This document shows positions 29,485 through 38,392 of a stretch of 64,000 bases of DNA, in pieces. The notes under the pieces are model-generated. The model saw only the letters and a program-made list of their open reading frames with translations, did no database searches and was not told the origin of the DNA. The stretch covers positions 1 through 64,000 of IMG/VR virus record IMGVR_UViG_3300023223_001973; one strand, 5' to 3'. The position numbers and the translations under genes were made by a program. Each line of letters opens with the position of its first letter. Within the stretch, counting starts at the first letter, position 1. Source of the DNA: a virus.

Positions 29485-30515
29485 TGGCTCGAAAACCACC
29501 TCCGCGTCCTGGAAGGAAGGCTCCAGCTCAAGAGCTAGCAGATTATCAGAAGGTCCTTGACAAGCATAACAAGAAGTATCCTCCTCAGAAGGCTGAGTGG
29601 GTTCCTTCAGGATCTCTGGTGCTGGACTATGTGTGGGGCATGGGCTTTCCTGTCAACAAGGTCACTGTACTGTCTTCAGCTCCGGCCTTGGGTAAGACGA
29701 CGGTAGCTGTATCTACTGCCCGTGGCATACTTGAGTCTGCTGAAGGTCTCGTACTCTATCTAGATGCAGAGTCTGGATTGGATGAGTCCTTGGTGAATAA
29801 TGTTATTGGTGAGGAGCTTAAGTCTAGGTTTATTATTCATACTCCACCAACCTATGAGGCTGTCGAAGAGATGATTCAGGATTATACTGCTACTACCACC
29901 AGGTTGCTTGCTGTGATTATCGACTCAGTCACGGCTCTTCAGACGGAGAAGGTGTTAAAGGAAGGTGATGCTAGGATTGGGTCCAAGGCTGGTTATGAGG
30001 CTCTGTTCTGTATTAAGATGAAGCTCTGGTCTGCTACCAACAAGTTTGGGGTGATCTATGTTAACCAGCAGAGAGCTAACATCTCGATGACAGGACGTGG
30101 CCCTGCAACCCGCCCTGCTGGTGGCTTTGCTCTCCATCACTACTGTGATATTGAGATGCAGCTGCGGAACATGTTGTTTATCAAGAACAGTCAGAATGAT
30201 AAGCTTGGCGTGTGTGCAAGGGTCTTTACTGATAAGAACAGGATGGTAGGGAATCGGTCTGCTCCTCTCTATATTCGGTATGGAGTGGGTGTTTCTAATG
30301 TTACCACCTTAGAGAGCTTCTTGAAGCACACTGGTAGGGTGACTCAAGGTGGAGCTTACTTTAAGATAAAGATTGAGGAGCTAAACATAGAGAAGAGCGT
30401 ACAAGGTAATGTGGGTCTGAATGCCTTTGTTCAGGAGTACTTTGTGCCCCTGTTGGAGCTGATGAAGAACAGTCCTGAACAGTGTCTCGACTATTACGAG
30501 AAATATAAGCCATGA
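29484..30515 (+). CDS. RecA/UvsX-like recombinase
   Basis: 343 residues. Walker A is SSAPALGKTT (Lys71), unusual for RecA, where a Ser-Gly pair precedes the Lys. Walker B is LLAVIIDSVTAL (Asp147), and VIYVNQQR is the Q-loop strand of RecA/UvsX/Rad51 proteins. GGFALHHYCDIEMQL matches the region after the L2 loop. It performs strand exchange in phage recombination-dependent replication, working with the Rad50/Mre11 genes that follow. The C-terminal 60 residues are divergent. Confidence 0.85.
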   Translation: MARKPPPRPGRKAPAQELADYQKVLDKHNKKYPPQKAEWVPSGSLVLDYVWGMGFPVNKVTVLSSAPALGKTTVAVSTARGILESAEGLVLYLDAESGLDESLVNNVIGEELKSRFIIHTPPTYEAVEEMIQDYTATTTRLLAVIIDSVTALQTEKVLKEGDARIGSKAGYEALFCIKMKLWSATNKFGVIYVNQQRANISMTGRGPATRPAGGFALHHYCDIEMQLRNMLFIKNSQNDKLGVCARVFTDKNRMVGNRSAPLYIRYGVGVSNVTTLESFLKHTGRVTQGGAYFKIKIEELNIEKSVQGNVGLNAFVQEYFVPLLELMKNSPEQCLDYYEKYKP

Positions 30516-31621
30516 AGGTACGTGTACAAAACTATCAGATCATCCAGGATATCGAGTTTGATATCGAGGGGATCACTGTAATCTCTGGCAAGACCAATAA
30601 TGGCAAGAGTGCCTTGTTCCGAGCTATCCGAGCTGCTTGCTTTGGACAGAAGGGGGACAAGTTTGTTCGACATGGTACTTCCAGTACTATGGTGGCCCTT
30701 CAGGCTGATGATAAACTATGTTCCTTTCAGAGGCAGGGCAAGAGCACTATATTCTATCTGGACTCTAAAGACTATCCTAAGACGGGTGGTAATGCTCCTG
30801 AGGAGTACAAGACTGCAATTAATATGCAAGAGATTGAGGTTGGCAAGCTCAAGATGCTTCCCAACTTCTCTAGTCAGTTCGACGGCTTGTTCATTACGGG
30901 ATTATCCCCGGTGGATGCAGCCTCCGCACTGGCCTGCTTGTTTTCTGGCGATAAGTTCCCTCAGTTGTTGAAGCGGATAGTTAAGTTTGTAAGTGAGACG
31001 AAGAAGCAGATCACTCACACTGAGGGTGCTATAGATGCTACGGATAAGAGGGTTAAGCAGCTGATAGAGATACGTGATACTCTCGTTCCTTATCAGCACT
31101 GGATAGATCAACGTCAGGTGATGGAGAGCTTGATGACTCAGTATGATGCTGTTGCTGGTCTAGTTGATAACTTTAATATTGTTGTGGCTAGAGTGGCTGA
31201 GACGGCTACTGCCGTGGCACAGATTATGGAGAGCCATAAGGTTCTCAATGATCTGGACGATGGACTGCTGGAGAGGCATACTGGGTTGAATGCTGCTAGT
31301 GTTAAGTTGGCACAGGCTTATACTCAGGCGATAGAGGTTGAGAATGTTTATCAGGAACGGAAAGAGATCAGTGAGTGCCTGGATCAGCTTAATCATGAGG
31401 ATCTTGAGAGTCGAGATGCTCTTGCGAAGATTATTACGCGTATTACTCTTGTAAGAAGAGAAGCAGGAGAGTATGCTGAGAAGGCTATGTCGGGTAGTGC
31501 CAAATTGGAGCTGATTGAAACACAGCTGAGCATCAAGTTGGAGGCTATTACTGATTGTCCCTACTGTGAGTCTGTTCTGTCGGCAGATGGTCGCTCCAAA
31601 CTGTTGGAAAGGGTTAAGTGA
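30512..31621 (+). CDS. Rad50/SbcC-like ATPase, N-terminal half (split gene)
   Basis: 369 residues. It begins with the ABC/SMC head (VQNYQIIQDIEFDIEG, Walker A SGKTNNGKSAL with Lys32) and a Q-loop region, then a helical coiled-coil from about residue 150, and ends with DCPYCES (348-354), a CxxC resembling half of a Rad50 zinc hook. The signature motif and Walker B are missing; these are found in the gene at 32073. Together they make one Rad50 head, as in T4 gp46. Start overlaps the RecA-like stop. Confidence 0.8.
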   Translation: MKVRVQNYQIIQDIEFDIEGITVISGKTNNGKSALFRAIRAACFGQKGDKFVRHGTSSTMVALQADDKLCSFQRQGKSTIFYLDSKDYPKTGGNAPEEYKTAINMQEIEVGKLKMLPNFSSQFDGLFITGLSPVDAASALACLFSGDKFPQLLKRIVKFVSETKKQITHTEGAIDATDKRVKQLIEIRDTLVPYQHWIDQRQVMESLMTQYDAVAGLVDNFNIVVARVAETATAVAQIMESHKVLNDLDDGLLERHTGLNAASVKLAQAYTQAIEVENVYQERKEISECLDQLNHEDLESRDALAKIITRITLVRREAGEYAEKAMSGSAKLELIETQLSIKLEAITDCPYCESVLSADGRSKLLERVK

Positions 31622-31872
31622 TGCCAGATCCTATTGATGAATACCGTGCTCTTCTTAGTCAGAAGCAGAAGGCTCAGACTGAGTTGGCTACTGCAAGGGC
31701 TCTTCAGAAAGAGAAACAGAAGGAGCTGGACACTCTCTTGGCCCAGGCTAAGGAGAAGTTTGGTGTATCTACTCTTGAAGAGCTGCAAGAGCTGTTGAGG
31801 CAGAGTGAGGCTGCCATATCTCAGACAGTGATTAATGTCCGTGCTTCTGCTCCGGGACTCTTAAATGGATGA
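31621..31872 (+). CDS. Small coiled-coil protein in the split Rad50 locus
   Basis: 83 residues from ATG 31621, which shares its A with the upstream TGA (TGATG). Residues 5-70 are a heptad-patterned helix. It could supply part of the ascending coiled coil between the two Rad50 halves. No other features. Confidence 0.6.
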   Translation: MPDPIDEYRALLSQKQKAQTELATARALQKEKQKELDTLLAQAKEKFGVSTLEELQELLRQSEAAISQTVINVRASAPGLLNG

Positions 31873-32065
31873 TATTACCCTAAAAGTCTTGATTTGGACG
31901 CTCTGCGGTCTTGTGACTGGAATTGGCACTCACTTTATCCTTGGGAAGGAGTATGATGCTGGATGGGAAGCTTGTGCTGCGGGGTTTTTGATGTGGCCAG
32001 CTTTTATTATAGTCTTTATTTATATTGCCCTTTTCCATGGTTTGGGAAGAGCCCGCAAGGATTAG
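31865..32065 (+). CDS. Small membrane protein, two TM segments
   Basis: 66 residues. LKVLIWTLCGLVTGIGTHFI and a second stretch ending in WPAFIIVFIYIALF are hydrophobic segments of about 18-20 residues, separated by a short loop (GKEYDAGWEA). The end is basic (GRARKD). It sits between the Rad50 halves, an odd place for a membrane protein; a membrane anchor for the nuclease or an unrelated insert are both possible. Confidence 0.6.
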   Translation: MDDITLKVLIWTLCGLVTGIGTHFILGKEYDAGWEACAAGFLMWPAFIIVFIYIALFHGLGRARKD

Positions 32066-32072
32066 TATTATA

Positions 32073-32696
32073 ATGGATGATGTGGAAACACTCCGGGCCA
32101 TAGTTAACAAGACTCGCAATGTTGAGGGTGAGATCAAGACCACTCTTGCGGAGATTGTGCAGCTTGAGAAGACTGTTCAGCATGATAGGAATGAGCACCT
32201 CCGACTGACTGAGCTGGCTGCGAATGATCTTCAGGCCTCAGAGATTATTAAGATTCTCTTCGATAAGCTGTCGGAGAAGGGGTTTCATTTCTTGGAGAAC
32301 CTTGGTACTCAGGCTTTGCAGATCGTATTTCCTGATGAGTCTTATTCCTTTAAGATTAATGTAGGCTCACGTGGAGCTGAGCGAACATCAGAGTTCTTCT
32401 TGGTTGACGGAGGTAAGGAAATACCACTGAGTGAGACCGGTGGTGGGGTACAGGTTCTCCTTGCATTTGTCTTCCGGGTCTACTTTATTCTACAGTACAA
32501 GCTGCGTAGGGTTATTGTGATGGATGAGGCTTTTGCCCAGCTGTCACCGCAGTATCTGGAGACCTTGTTACAGTTCTTGCACGACCTTGTCAAGCACTTT
32601 GAGTTTAAGATTCTGTGGATCTCTCACTCACCGTACCTTGAGGGTCGAGTGACCAAGTTCTATCAGATGGTTAAGGGAAGGTTGATGGTACGATGA
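32073..32696 (+). CDS. Rad50/SbcC-like ATPase, C-terminal half (split gene)
   Basis: 207 residues from ATG 32073. A descending coiled-coil (residues 5-60) leads to the C-terminal ABC lobe: signature LSETGGGVQ (119-127), Walker B VIVMDEAFAQLS (Asp151, Glu152) and the H-loop ILWISHSPY (His185). It lacks Walker A, which is in the gene at 30512. Both must combine to form a working ATPase that controls the Mre11 nuclease encoded just downstream. Confidence 0.8.
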   Translation: MDDVETLRAIVNKTRNVEGEIKTTLAEIVQLEKTVQHDRNEHLRLTELAANDLQASEIIKILFDKLSEKGFHFLENLGTQALQIVFPDESYSFKINVGSRGAERTSEFFLVDGGKEIPLSETGGGVQVLLAFVFRVYFILQYKLRRVIVMDEAFAQLSPQYLETLLQFLHDLVKHFEFKILWISHSPYLEGRVTKFYQMVKGRLMVR

Positions 32697-32884
32697 GCGA
32701 AGAGCCAAAAGTTGGGGACCTTGTTGATGTGCCTCTAGAGGCTAGACATATAATGGCTGGCAAGAGGGGTTGTTTAAGGGGCGAGATCACTCAATATGGT
32801 GCCCCTTGGTTTAAGGTTGAGTTTGATGAAGGTGTGGTGGTTGACATGTCAGCTAAACAGATGAAACCCTTTATAGTGAGATGA
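32693..32884 (+). CDS. Small SH3/KOW-like protein A
   Basis: 63 residues, ATGA overlap with the Rad50 half. The pattern VGDLVDVPLEARHIMAGKRG, GEITQYGAPWFKVEF and DMSAKQM is a small five-strand barrel. It is a close paralogue in plan to the next gene. Location between Rad50 and Mre11 genes may be incidental. Confidence 0.55.
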   Translation: MSEEPKVGDLVDVPLEARHIMAGKRGCLRGEITQYGAPWFKVEFDEGVVVDMSAKQMKPFIVR

Positions 32885-32888
32885 TACA

Positions 32889-33077
32889 ATGAGTCCATTC
32901 GGACCTGAGATAGGTGCTAGTATCCTTGTTCATCCCGATTCTGGTCATATGATGGAAGGGGAGAAGGGTGTTATAAGGAAGACCTTTGCTAGGAATGATC
33001 AGCAATGGTATGTTGTGGAGTTTGAAGGTGAAGTTGAGATGCAGATGACTGCCAAACAGTTCAAAGTGATCCTATGA
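32889..33077 (+). CDS. Small SH3/KOW-like protein B
   Basis: 62 residues. It aligns with protein A along the pattern H-x-M-x-G-x-x-G-x-x-R/I, then WYVVEFEGEVEM and MTAKQFK, so the two arose by tandem duplication. Function unknown. Overlaps the Mre11-like start by 4 bp. Confidence 0.55.
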   Translation: MSPFGPEIGASILVHPDSGHMMEGEKGVIRKTFARNDQQWYVVEFEGEVEMQMTAKQFKVIL

Positions 33078-33961
33078 AGCTGCTCTTCTGGACTGATCCT
33101 CATATGTCTTCCATGCGGCTGGCTGTCCGAAAGGACGACTATCCGGAGGCTATCTTTCAGAAGGTGTCTCGGGTAATGGAGTTGGCTGTAAAGGAGAAGG
33201 TGGATCTTATCTTATGTGGTGGTGATCTATACCATACCAAGAGGGTCTCTAAGACCTATGAGAATCGGGTGATTAAGCTTCTGTGCTCGATTGACATTCC
33301 ACAGGCTTGTGTGGTTGGTAACCACGATATCTGGTATGCTGATGCTTCTACTGTGGAGAGATCACCGCTTGGTACGTTCTTTGCTGCACATGCCTTTACT
33401 CCATCTCCTCCAGATCTTGTCATTGAGACAGATGATGCTATGATTATCCTGTTGCCTTACAGTCTTAACCCTACAAACTTTAATATCAACTCACCTAAGA
33501 CGAAGATCATCGCTGGACACTACTTCTTGGAGACGGGATGGGATGATGCTGTTCTACCTCCAGAGCTGACTAAGGTAGCAGACTACATCCTCCTAGGTCA
33601 TGACCATGTGACTTATCCCATAGAACGTAGAGAACGTGCCTTAATCGGACGGCCTGGATCCCTGTCTCGCGGTTCTCGTCATGAGCCAAACTGGCACCGT
33701 CCGGTCCTAGTGGCCATTCTTGATACAGATGCCGCTGAACCGTTAAGGTATGTGGAGATTCCACATGCTCCTGCTGATGAAATATTCAGTCGTGAGCGTA
33801 TAGAAGCAGAGAGAACATTAAAACAAGCACGCATCCTTGATGACCTCACAACATCCGTTTCAATGGGGGAGGATGCGCCTGAGATCCTTGCTTCTATGCA
33901 AATGTCCACTGCAGTCCGTGCCCGTGTAGATCACTGGCTTAGGGAAGGTGGAATCACCTAG
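33074..33961 (+). CDS. Mre11/SbcD-like nuclease (gp47-type)
   Basis: 295 residues with all calcineurin-type metallophosphoesterase motifs in order: FWTDPHM, GGDLYH, VVGNHDIW, IAGHYF, ILLGHDHV. It partners Rad50 to trim DNA ends for recombination. The C-terminal 60 residues (helical, charged) would contact the Rad50 coiled coil. In T4 the same pair is gp46/gp47. Confidence 0.88.
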   Translation: MKLLFWTDPHMSSMRLAVRKDDYPEAIFQKVSRVMELAVKEKVDLILCGGDLYHTKRVSKTYENRVIKLLCSIDIPQACVVGNHDIWYADASTVERSPLGTFFAAHAFTPSPPDLVIETDDAMIILLPYSLNPTNFNINSPKTKIIAGHYFLETGWDDAVLPPELTKVADYILLGHDHVTYPIERRERALIGRPGSLSRGSRHEPNWHRPVLVAILDTDAAEPLRYVEIPHAPADEIFSRERIEAERTLKQARILDDLTTSVSMGEDAPEILASMQMSTAVRARVDHWLREGGIT

Positions 33962-33970
33962 GAGAACTTA

Positions 33971-35305
33971 ATGTCGGAACCAACTGCTGAGACTGAAGTT
34001 GCTGAAACATCCTCTCCTGAGACCGTAACCGAGCCTGTTGACACTGAATCTGTTGATATTGGCAGTCTCATGGATGATGCTGGGGAGATGTCGGACGAAG
34101 CCCTGAGCGAGATGGTGACGTCGGTAAGTGATGACTCTGCCCAGTTCAAGGAGCCTGAAGAACCTCACCTGAAGATTGAAGCCAAGCAGCTCCTCAGTCA
34201 TATGAAGCTGTTTGCATCCCAGCACCGATCTCTTGCGGATGTTCTGGCACGTGCTTGCCTGATGGTTGTTCATGAGGACAGCTTCAGTGCTACAATGTCT
34301 AATGGGACGGTATCCAACTCTGTGGTGGTCCCTATTGTTAACAGAACGGAGGGAGTCCCTGATACTATCATCATTGACTATGAGTCTCTGATGAAGGTGT
34401 CTGCTCTGGCAGGTGAGTTTGTCTACCTTGTCTATGTTGATGATGTATTCTATGTGGACTTCTTTGGCGGACGAATACACATTCCCACCTTTGTGATGAA
34501 GCCAGAGGACATTGTTAATCGAGTGACTCTTGAGGCTGAGCCGGTTGATGGAACGCCTGTGGATGCAGTCCAGATGTTACAGGCTATTAACATTGCCAGG
34601 AACTACTTGGCTGCCAATCAGCTGCCAACCTTGGACTTTGCTTTCATGTTTGAGGATGGGATGCTTCTGTCGAATGGGTTTACTGCCCTTAAGACGACCT
34701 TTGAGTTTCCTGTGGAGTGCACCCTGCGGAAGGCTGATCTCCCATTTCTGACTGCTATGTGTGATATCTCCATCCAGGAGCAGGTTCATGTGTTCTCGGT
34801 GGGCACCAAACTGGTGTTCCGGACATCGAAGGTTCAGATTATACTGCCGAAGTTCACTGAGAAGTTCCCTTCGGGGTATAGCAACCATCTTCAGACGTTC
34901 TTGGATCGTAAGGATAAGTTTACGGTGGACTTTGCTAAGTTCTACCTGCTGTTGAACATGCTATCAAAGGTGTATCGAACCTCTGGAGTAGTCCAGTTTA
35001 AGGCTACGGATGGTATCTTGATCATGAAGTCCAGATCTCTTGATGACAAGGTATCCCACTTGGACTTGGCAGAGGATGGTCCGAAGGAGATGGAAGCTGA
35101 TCTCTCCTTTAGTGTACAGGGTCTGTTAGCTGTGTTGAGGGCTATCAAGGTCTTCAAGCACATGGATCTTGCCATAGTGGGTCAAGCTTTCCAGCTGTCT
35201 AATGAGACTGCTGCCTTGGTGGTATTCGGTACTGGCTCGGATATCAAGTCCAAGGTTTTCAACATGAAGAAGGCAGCCAAACGAGCTGAGTATGCAAAAA
35301 AGTAA
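33971..35305 (+). CDS. Sliding clamp (beta/PCNA-like)
   Basis: 444 residues. After a disordered acidic first 60 residues, the rest has repeated beta-alpha-beta units (HLKIEAKQLLSHMKLFAS, QMLQAINIARNYLA and KFTVDFAKFYLLLNML each lead a unit), as in three-domain DNA clamps of the DnaN type. In T4 the clamp gp45 also activates late transcription, and phage ECF-like sigma factors exist here, so the same link is conceivable. Call is from the repeat architecture and the nearby clamp-loader gene. Confidence 0.65.
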   Translation: MSEPTAETEVAETSSPETVTEPVDTESVDIGSLMDDAGEMSDEALSEMVTSVSDDSAQFKEPEEPHLKIEAKQLLSHMKLFASQHRSLADVLARACLMVVHEDSFSATMSNGTVSNSVVVPIVNRTEGVPDTIIIDYESLMKVSALAGEFVYLVYVDDVFYVDFFGGRIHIPTFVMKPEDIVNRVTLEAEPVDGTPVDAVQMLQAINIARNYLAANQLPTLDFAFMFEDGMLLSNGFTALKTTFEFPVECTLRKADLPFLTAMCDISIQEQVHVFSVGTKLVFRTSKVQIILPKFTEKFPSGYSNHLQTFLDRKDKFTVDFAKFYLLLNMLSKVYRTSGVVQFKATDGILIMKSRSLDDKVSHLDLAEDGPKEMEADLSFSVQGLLAVLRAIKVFKHMDLAIVGQAFQLSNETAALVVFGTGSDIKSKVFNMKKAAKRAEYAKK

Positions 35306-35633
35306 ATCGGACTTACTCGCTCTGATTGAGGTCTTGGTTGGTAAAGGTGTCATTTCAACAACTGATGCCCGTAGGGTCAAAGAGGTATCAGACCTGGTAA
35401 AGCTTCTAGTCGCTCAAGATCTAGTAACTGAAGAAGAGGTCGAAGAACTTACTATCATGTATGGCGATTTCCTAAATCAGTTGTTGGTTTTATACCAACG
35501 AGGCGTACATGATAAAGATCTCTTCAATCGCTTGAAAGAAAAGTTCGGCGTTAAGTTCCCTAAGATCTTCACTCTTTTGGAGCAGATGCATGAGAATCCA
35601 CGACAGGGACACGATACGGCAGACGCTAGTTGA
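35292..35633 (+). CDS. Hypothetical helical protein, 113 aa
   Basis: Starts 14 bp inside the clamp gene and ends 44 bp inside the next gene. Entirely helical pattern (SDLLALIEVLVGKGV, DLVKLLVAQDLV and LFNRLKEKFG). No recognised family. Confidence 0.6.
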   Translation: MQKSKSDLLALIEVLVGKGVISTTDARRVKEVSDLVKLLVAQDLVTEEEVEELTIMYGDFLNQLLVLYQRGVHDKDLFNRLKEKFGVKFPKIFTLLEQMHENPRQGHDTADAS

Positions 35634-38376
35634 CAACGTAAGGCTGCTTAAAGAGCCTGGTTGGTTCTTCTTCGAGGATACCAACCTTGGCAAGCCTGAG
35701 GACTTCGACAAGGCGAAGCTGCGTATCTTGATCCTGTTTCTCTCCGCAGGCGAGACCCGCGCTGTCTCCTCGACTGACATTGTGCTGACCTCGATTGTTC
35801 AACAGCATCTGGGCGATCAAGCCTTTGTGGACGTGTGCTTCTTGCCCACGCAGCACAATGCTGAGGTCTTGGATAAGCTCAACCTTCCTTGGGTCTTCGG
35901 TGGGTTGTCCCATCGCCACATCAACGAATTTGACATGGTGATTGTCTCCAATGCAATCATTGATGAGAAGATCAATATCTTCCCGCTGTTCCTGAAGAGT
36001 GACTTCCCTCTATGGTCCACTGAGCGGTTTGATAAGGAACATCCTCTTGTCATGTTGGGTGGGCATGGTGCTTCTGAGGCTGAGCCTCTCTATGGGGTCT
36101 CTGCGGATGGTAAGAACCGTTGCATTCCCGATTGTACCTATACGGGGTTTGCTGAACGCTTCTTCCCAGATATGCTGAAGACTCTTCTGGCCATGCACAC
36201 CGAGCAAAGCCTGAGGACCCGGGATAAGAAGGAGCTTGCCTTCGATCTGGTTAAGGATTATGAGAATATCTATATCCCCTGGGCCTATGATCACATCCTG
36301 GCGGAAGATAACTGGACGATTAAGGAGATCGTTCGGAACACCAAGCGGGTGCCTAAGCGTGTGAAGTTCGCTAAGGTCCTGCCTGAGGACTGTGAGAACG
36401 TAGCAGGGTTTGAGAACAAGCTCCTGTACAGTCATGGGAACTATGATTCCAATGACATCCAGATCAGCTTTGGGTGCAGTGGTGGCTATGTTTGCAGCTT
36501 CTGCCATGAGGGGAACCTACAAGCTTGGCGCGAGAAGTCTGTGGATAAGATCGTGAAGGAGATGCAGGCTGCTCGTAACAAGTCATTGTCCAGTACTATC
36601 TCCTTCTATAGTTACAACACGAATTACCACACGCAGTACGAAGACATGATGAAGGCTGCGGCATCTATGTACCCGAAGATCTCAGCCATCGCTATGCGTG
36701 CTGATGAGATCGCTGCCCGGCCCGACTACTTCAAAATGAACAAGTACCTGGGTCTCTCCCGGATAACTCTAGGCGTGGAAGGTGTCAGCGCCAGGCTCCG
36801 GGATGGCTACATGACCAAGGCTCTCAGTGAGCAGTCGATCTTTGAGGCTGCTAACGCCTGCTTTATGAACCGGTTTATGCAGGTTAAGCTGTTCTTCATC
36901 CTTGCAGGAGTGGAAGAGCAGCAGGACTGGGAGGAAGGCGTGAAGATGATTAAGACTCTGGTTCGTATGCGTGACGAGTCTGGGGCCAATACACATCTTC
37001 GTGTATCCTTCTCCATTCTGTGCTACTATCCTGACACTTCCATTGCATGGGAGGAACGTAGGGCTGTTAAGCACACCATCGAGAAGGGGCGGATCTCGTA
37101 CTTTATTGAAGAGTGCAAGAAGATGGGTGTAGGAACCCGTTTCTCTTCGCGTGGCATGTCCACTGTCTTCCAGCAGTACAATCTGGATGTTGGTCGTCCT
37201 ATGACGGCCATCTACGACCGTCTCTACAATGAGCAGGGGTTCATCTGGTACCGGAACGTACCGGACAGCATAGTTCATAGGCTTCTTGAGCTCTGTGAGG
37301 AATATGGTCTTCCCGACTATAAGAAGATCCTTGATCAGCGTCCCTATGACTGGATCTTCCCTTCTGACACTATCTTCGTCAAGAGTCGTCAGTTCTTGGT
37401 GAAGGCTGCTAAGAAGCTGAAGAACATGGAGCCTGTGATCTACTGTATGCCCACGCAGTCCAAGAATGAAGCACGTGGCTGTGACTCCTGCGGCCTGTGT
37501 AACACCAAGGAGCTGGTGGCTATTACGTCGGGTAGAGTGTCTCATGGGACGAATGTGCCTGTCGATGAGGTTATCCTGACTCTCGCCAAGAACAAGCCTT
37601 ATCATCGGTATCGGTTTGAGTTCAGGGTTCCTAAGGAGGCTGCGTTCCTGGTTAAGAGACCACTGGCTCATTATCACATTGCTAAGCTCCTGCCTGAGGA
37701 GTTCAAGCCAGAAGTGTACAGTGTGGGGTCTGATGGTGACCCGGGACGCTGGACAATCTGCAATGAGACTCCTTACTCCTTCCACGGTAAGTACTTCTTC
37801 GACCTGTTGACGAAGGTGCCCATGCCAGAGCTTCCCATGGACAGGGATCTGGGACTGCTCAAGCTGAAGGGCATCCATGAGATTCCTCTCAAGTTTGCTC
37901 TCAAGCCCAATGACCTGGTGCTGTCGGTCATGTCAGTAAGGGGAGACTCCAGGCTGTATCAAGGTCTACGGAGTGGCTCTATCAGGTTCCCCTGGATGAA
38001 GAATGACTTCCCGCTGGAGTGGTCTCATGATGCCGGTACAGTTGACTTCAGTCTTGTGAAGGGTGAGATAGATAAGCTGCTTGTGGTGCATCCTATCCGC
38101 TCTAACATGGTGAAGTGGCTGAGCGATCTGACTGGGAAGAATTACATGGGAGCTTATAAGGATAACTTTATAAGCTTGGAGCATGTGACATATATGCGAC
38201 CTGTTCCTGGATTTGGTTGTCGTCTCTGCACGTCAGATGCGTATATTGATCTGACAACTGGCAAACAGGTCTCCTTGTGCCCAGCTCATACCCAGTCCCT
38301 TGTCCTCAAGGCGCTTTCCAAGGGCAAGAAGGCTCCAGTGGTATCACCTGCGAAGGAGCTTATTCTACAGGCCTAA
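35590..38376 (+). CDS. Large radical SAM protein with extra Cys clusters
   Basis: 928 residues. A cobalamin-binding-like domain (residues 40-200) is followed by the radical SAM cluster FGCSGGYVCSFCHEG with C296-x5-C302-x2-C305, wider than the usual CX3CX2C. After the barrel come RGCDSCGLC (about residue 638), a region around RYRFEFRVPKEAAFLVKRPL resembling the RNA-binding-like DUF2344 domain linked to radical SAM proteins, and a C-terminal zinc-like site (GCRLCTSD and LCPAH). Such proteins often methylthiolate or methylate RNA or protein. The function here is unknown. ATG 35590 overlaps the previous gene. Confidence 0.75.
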   Translation: MRIHDRDTIRQTLVDNVRLLKEPGWFFFEDTNLGKPEDFDKAKLRILILFLSAGETRAVSSTDIVLTSIVQQHLGDQAFVDVCFLPTQHNAEVLDKLNLPWVFGGLSHRHINEFDMVIVSNAIIDEKINIFPLFLKSDFPLWSTERFDKEHPLVMLGGHGASEAEPLYGVSADGKNRCIPDCTYTGFAERFFPDMLKTLLAMHTEQSLRTRDKKELAFDLVKDYENIYIPWAYDHILAEDNWTIKEIVRNTKRVPKRVKFAKVLPEDCENVAGFENKLLYSHGNYDSNDIQISFGCSGGYVCSFCHEGNLQAWREKSVDKIVKEMQAARNKSLSSTISFYSYNTNYHTQYEDMMKAAASMYPKISAIAMRADEIAARPDYFKMNKYLGLSRITLGVEGVSARLRDGYMTKALSEQSIFEAANACFMNRFMQVKLFFILAGVEEQQDWEEGVKMIKTLVRMRDESGANTHLRVSFSILCYYPDTSIAWEERRAVKHTIEKGRISYFIEECKKMGVGTRFSSRGMSTVFQQYNLDVGRPMTAIYDRLYNEQGFIWYRNVPDSIVHRLLELCEEYGLPDYKKILDQRPYDWIFPSDTIFVKSRQFLVKAAKKLKNMEPVIYCMPTQSKNEARGCDSCGLCNTKELVAITSGRVSHGTNVPVDEVILTLAKNKPYHRYRFEFRVPKEAAFLVKRPLAHYHIAKLLPEEFKPEVYSVGSDGDPGRWTICNETPYSFHGKYFFDLLTKVPMPELPMDRDLGLLKLKGIHEIPLKFALKPNDLVLSVMSVRGDSRLYQGLRSGSIRFPWMKNDFPLEWSHDAGTVDFSLVKGEIDKLLVVHPIRSNMVKWLSDLTGKNYMGAYKDNFISLEHVTYMRPVPGFGCRLCTSDAYIDLTTGKQVSLCPAHTQSLVLKALSKGKKAPVVSPAKELILQA

Positions 38377-38392
38377 GTTATGAGGCCGCAGA

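Noticed and set aside
31865-32065. The two-TM protein as a holin
   Set aside because: Two TM segments and small size fit, but there is no endolysin nearby and it sits inside the Rad50 locus.
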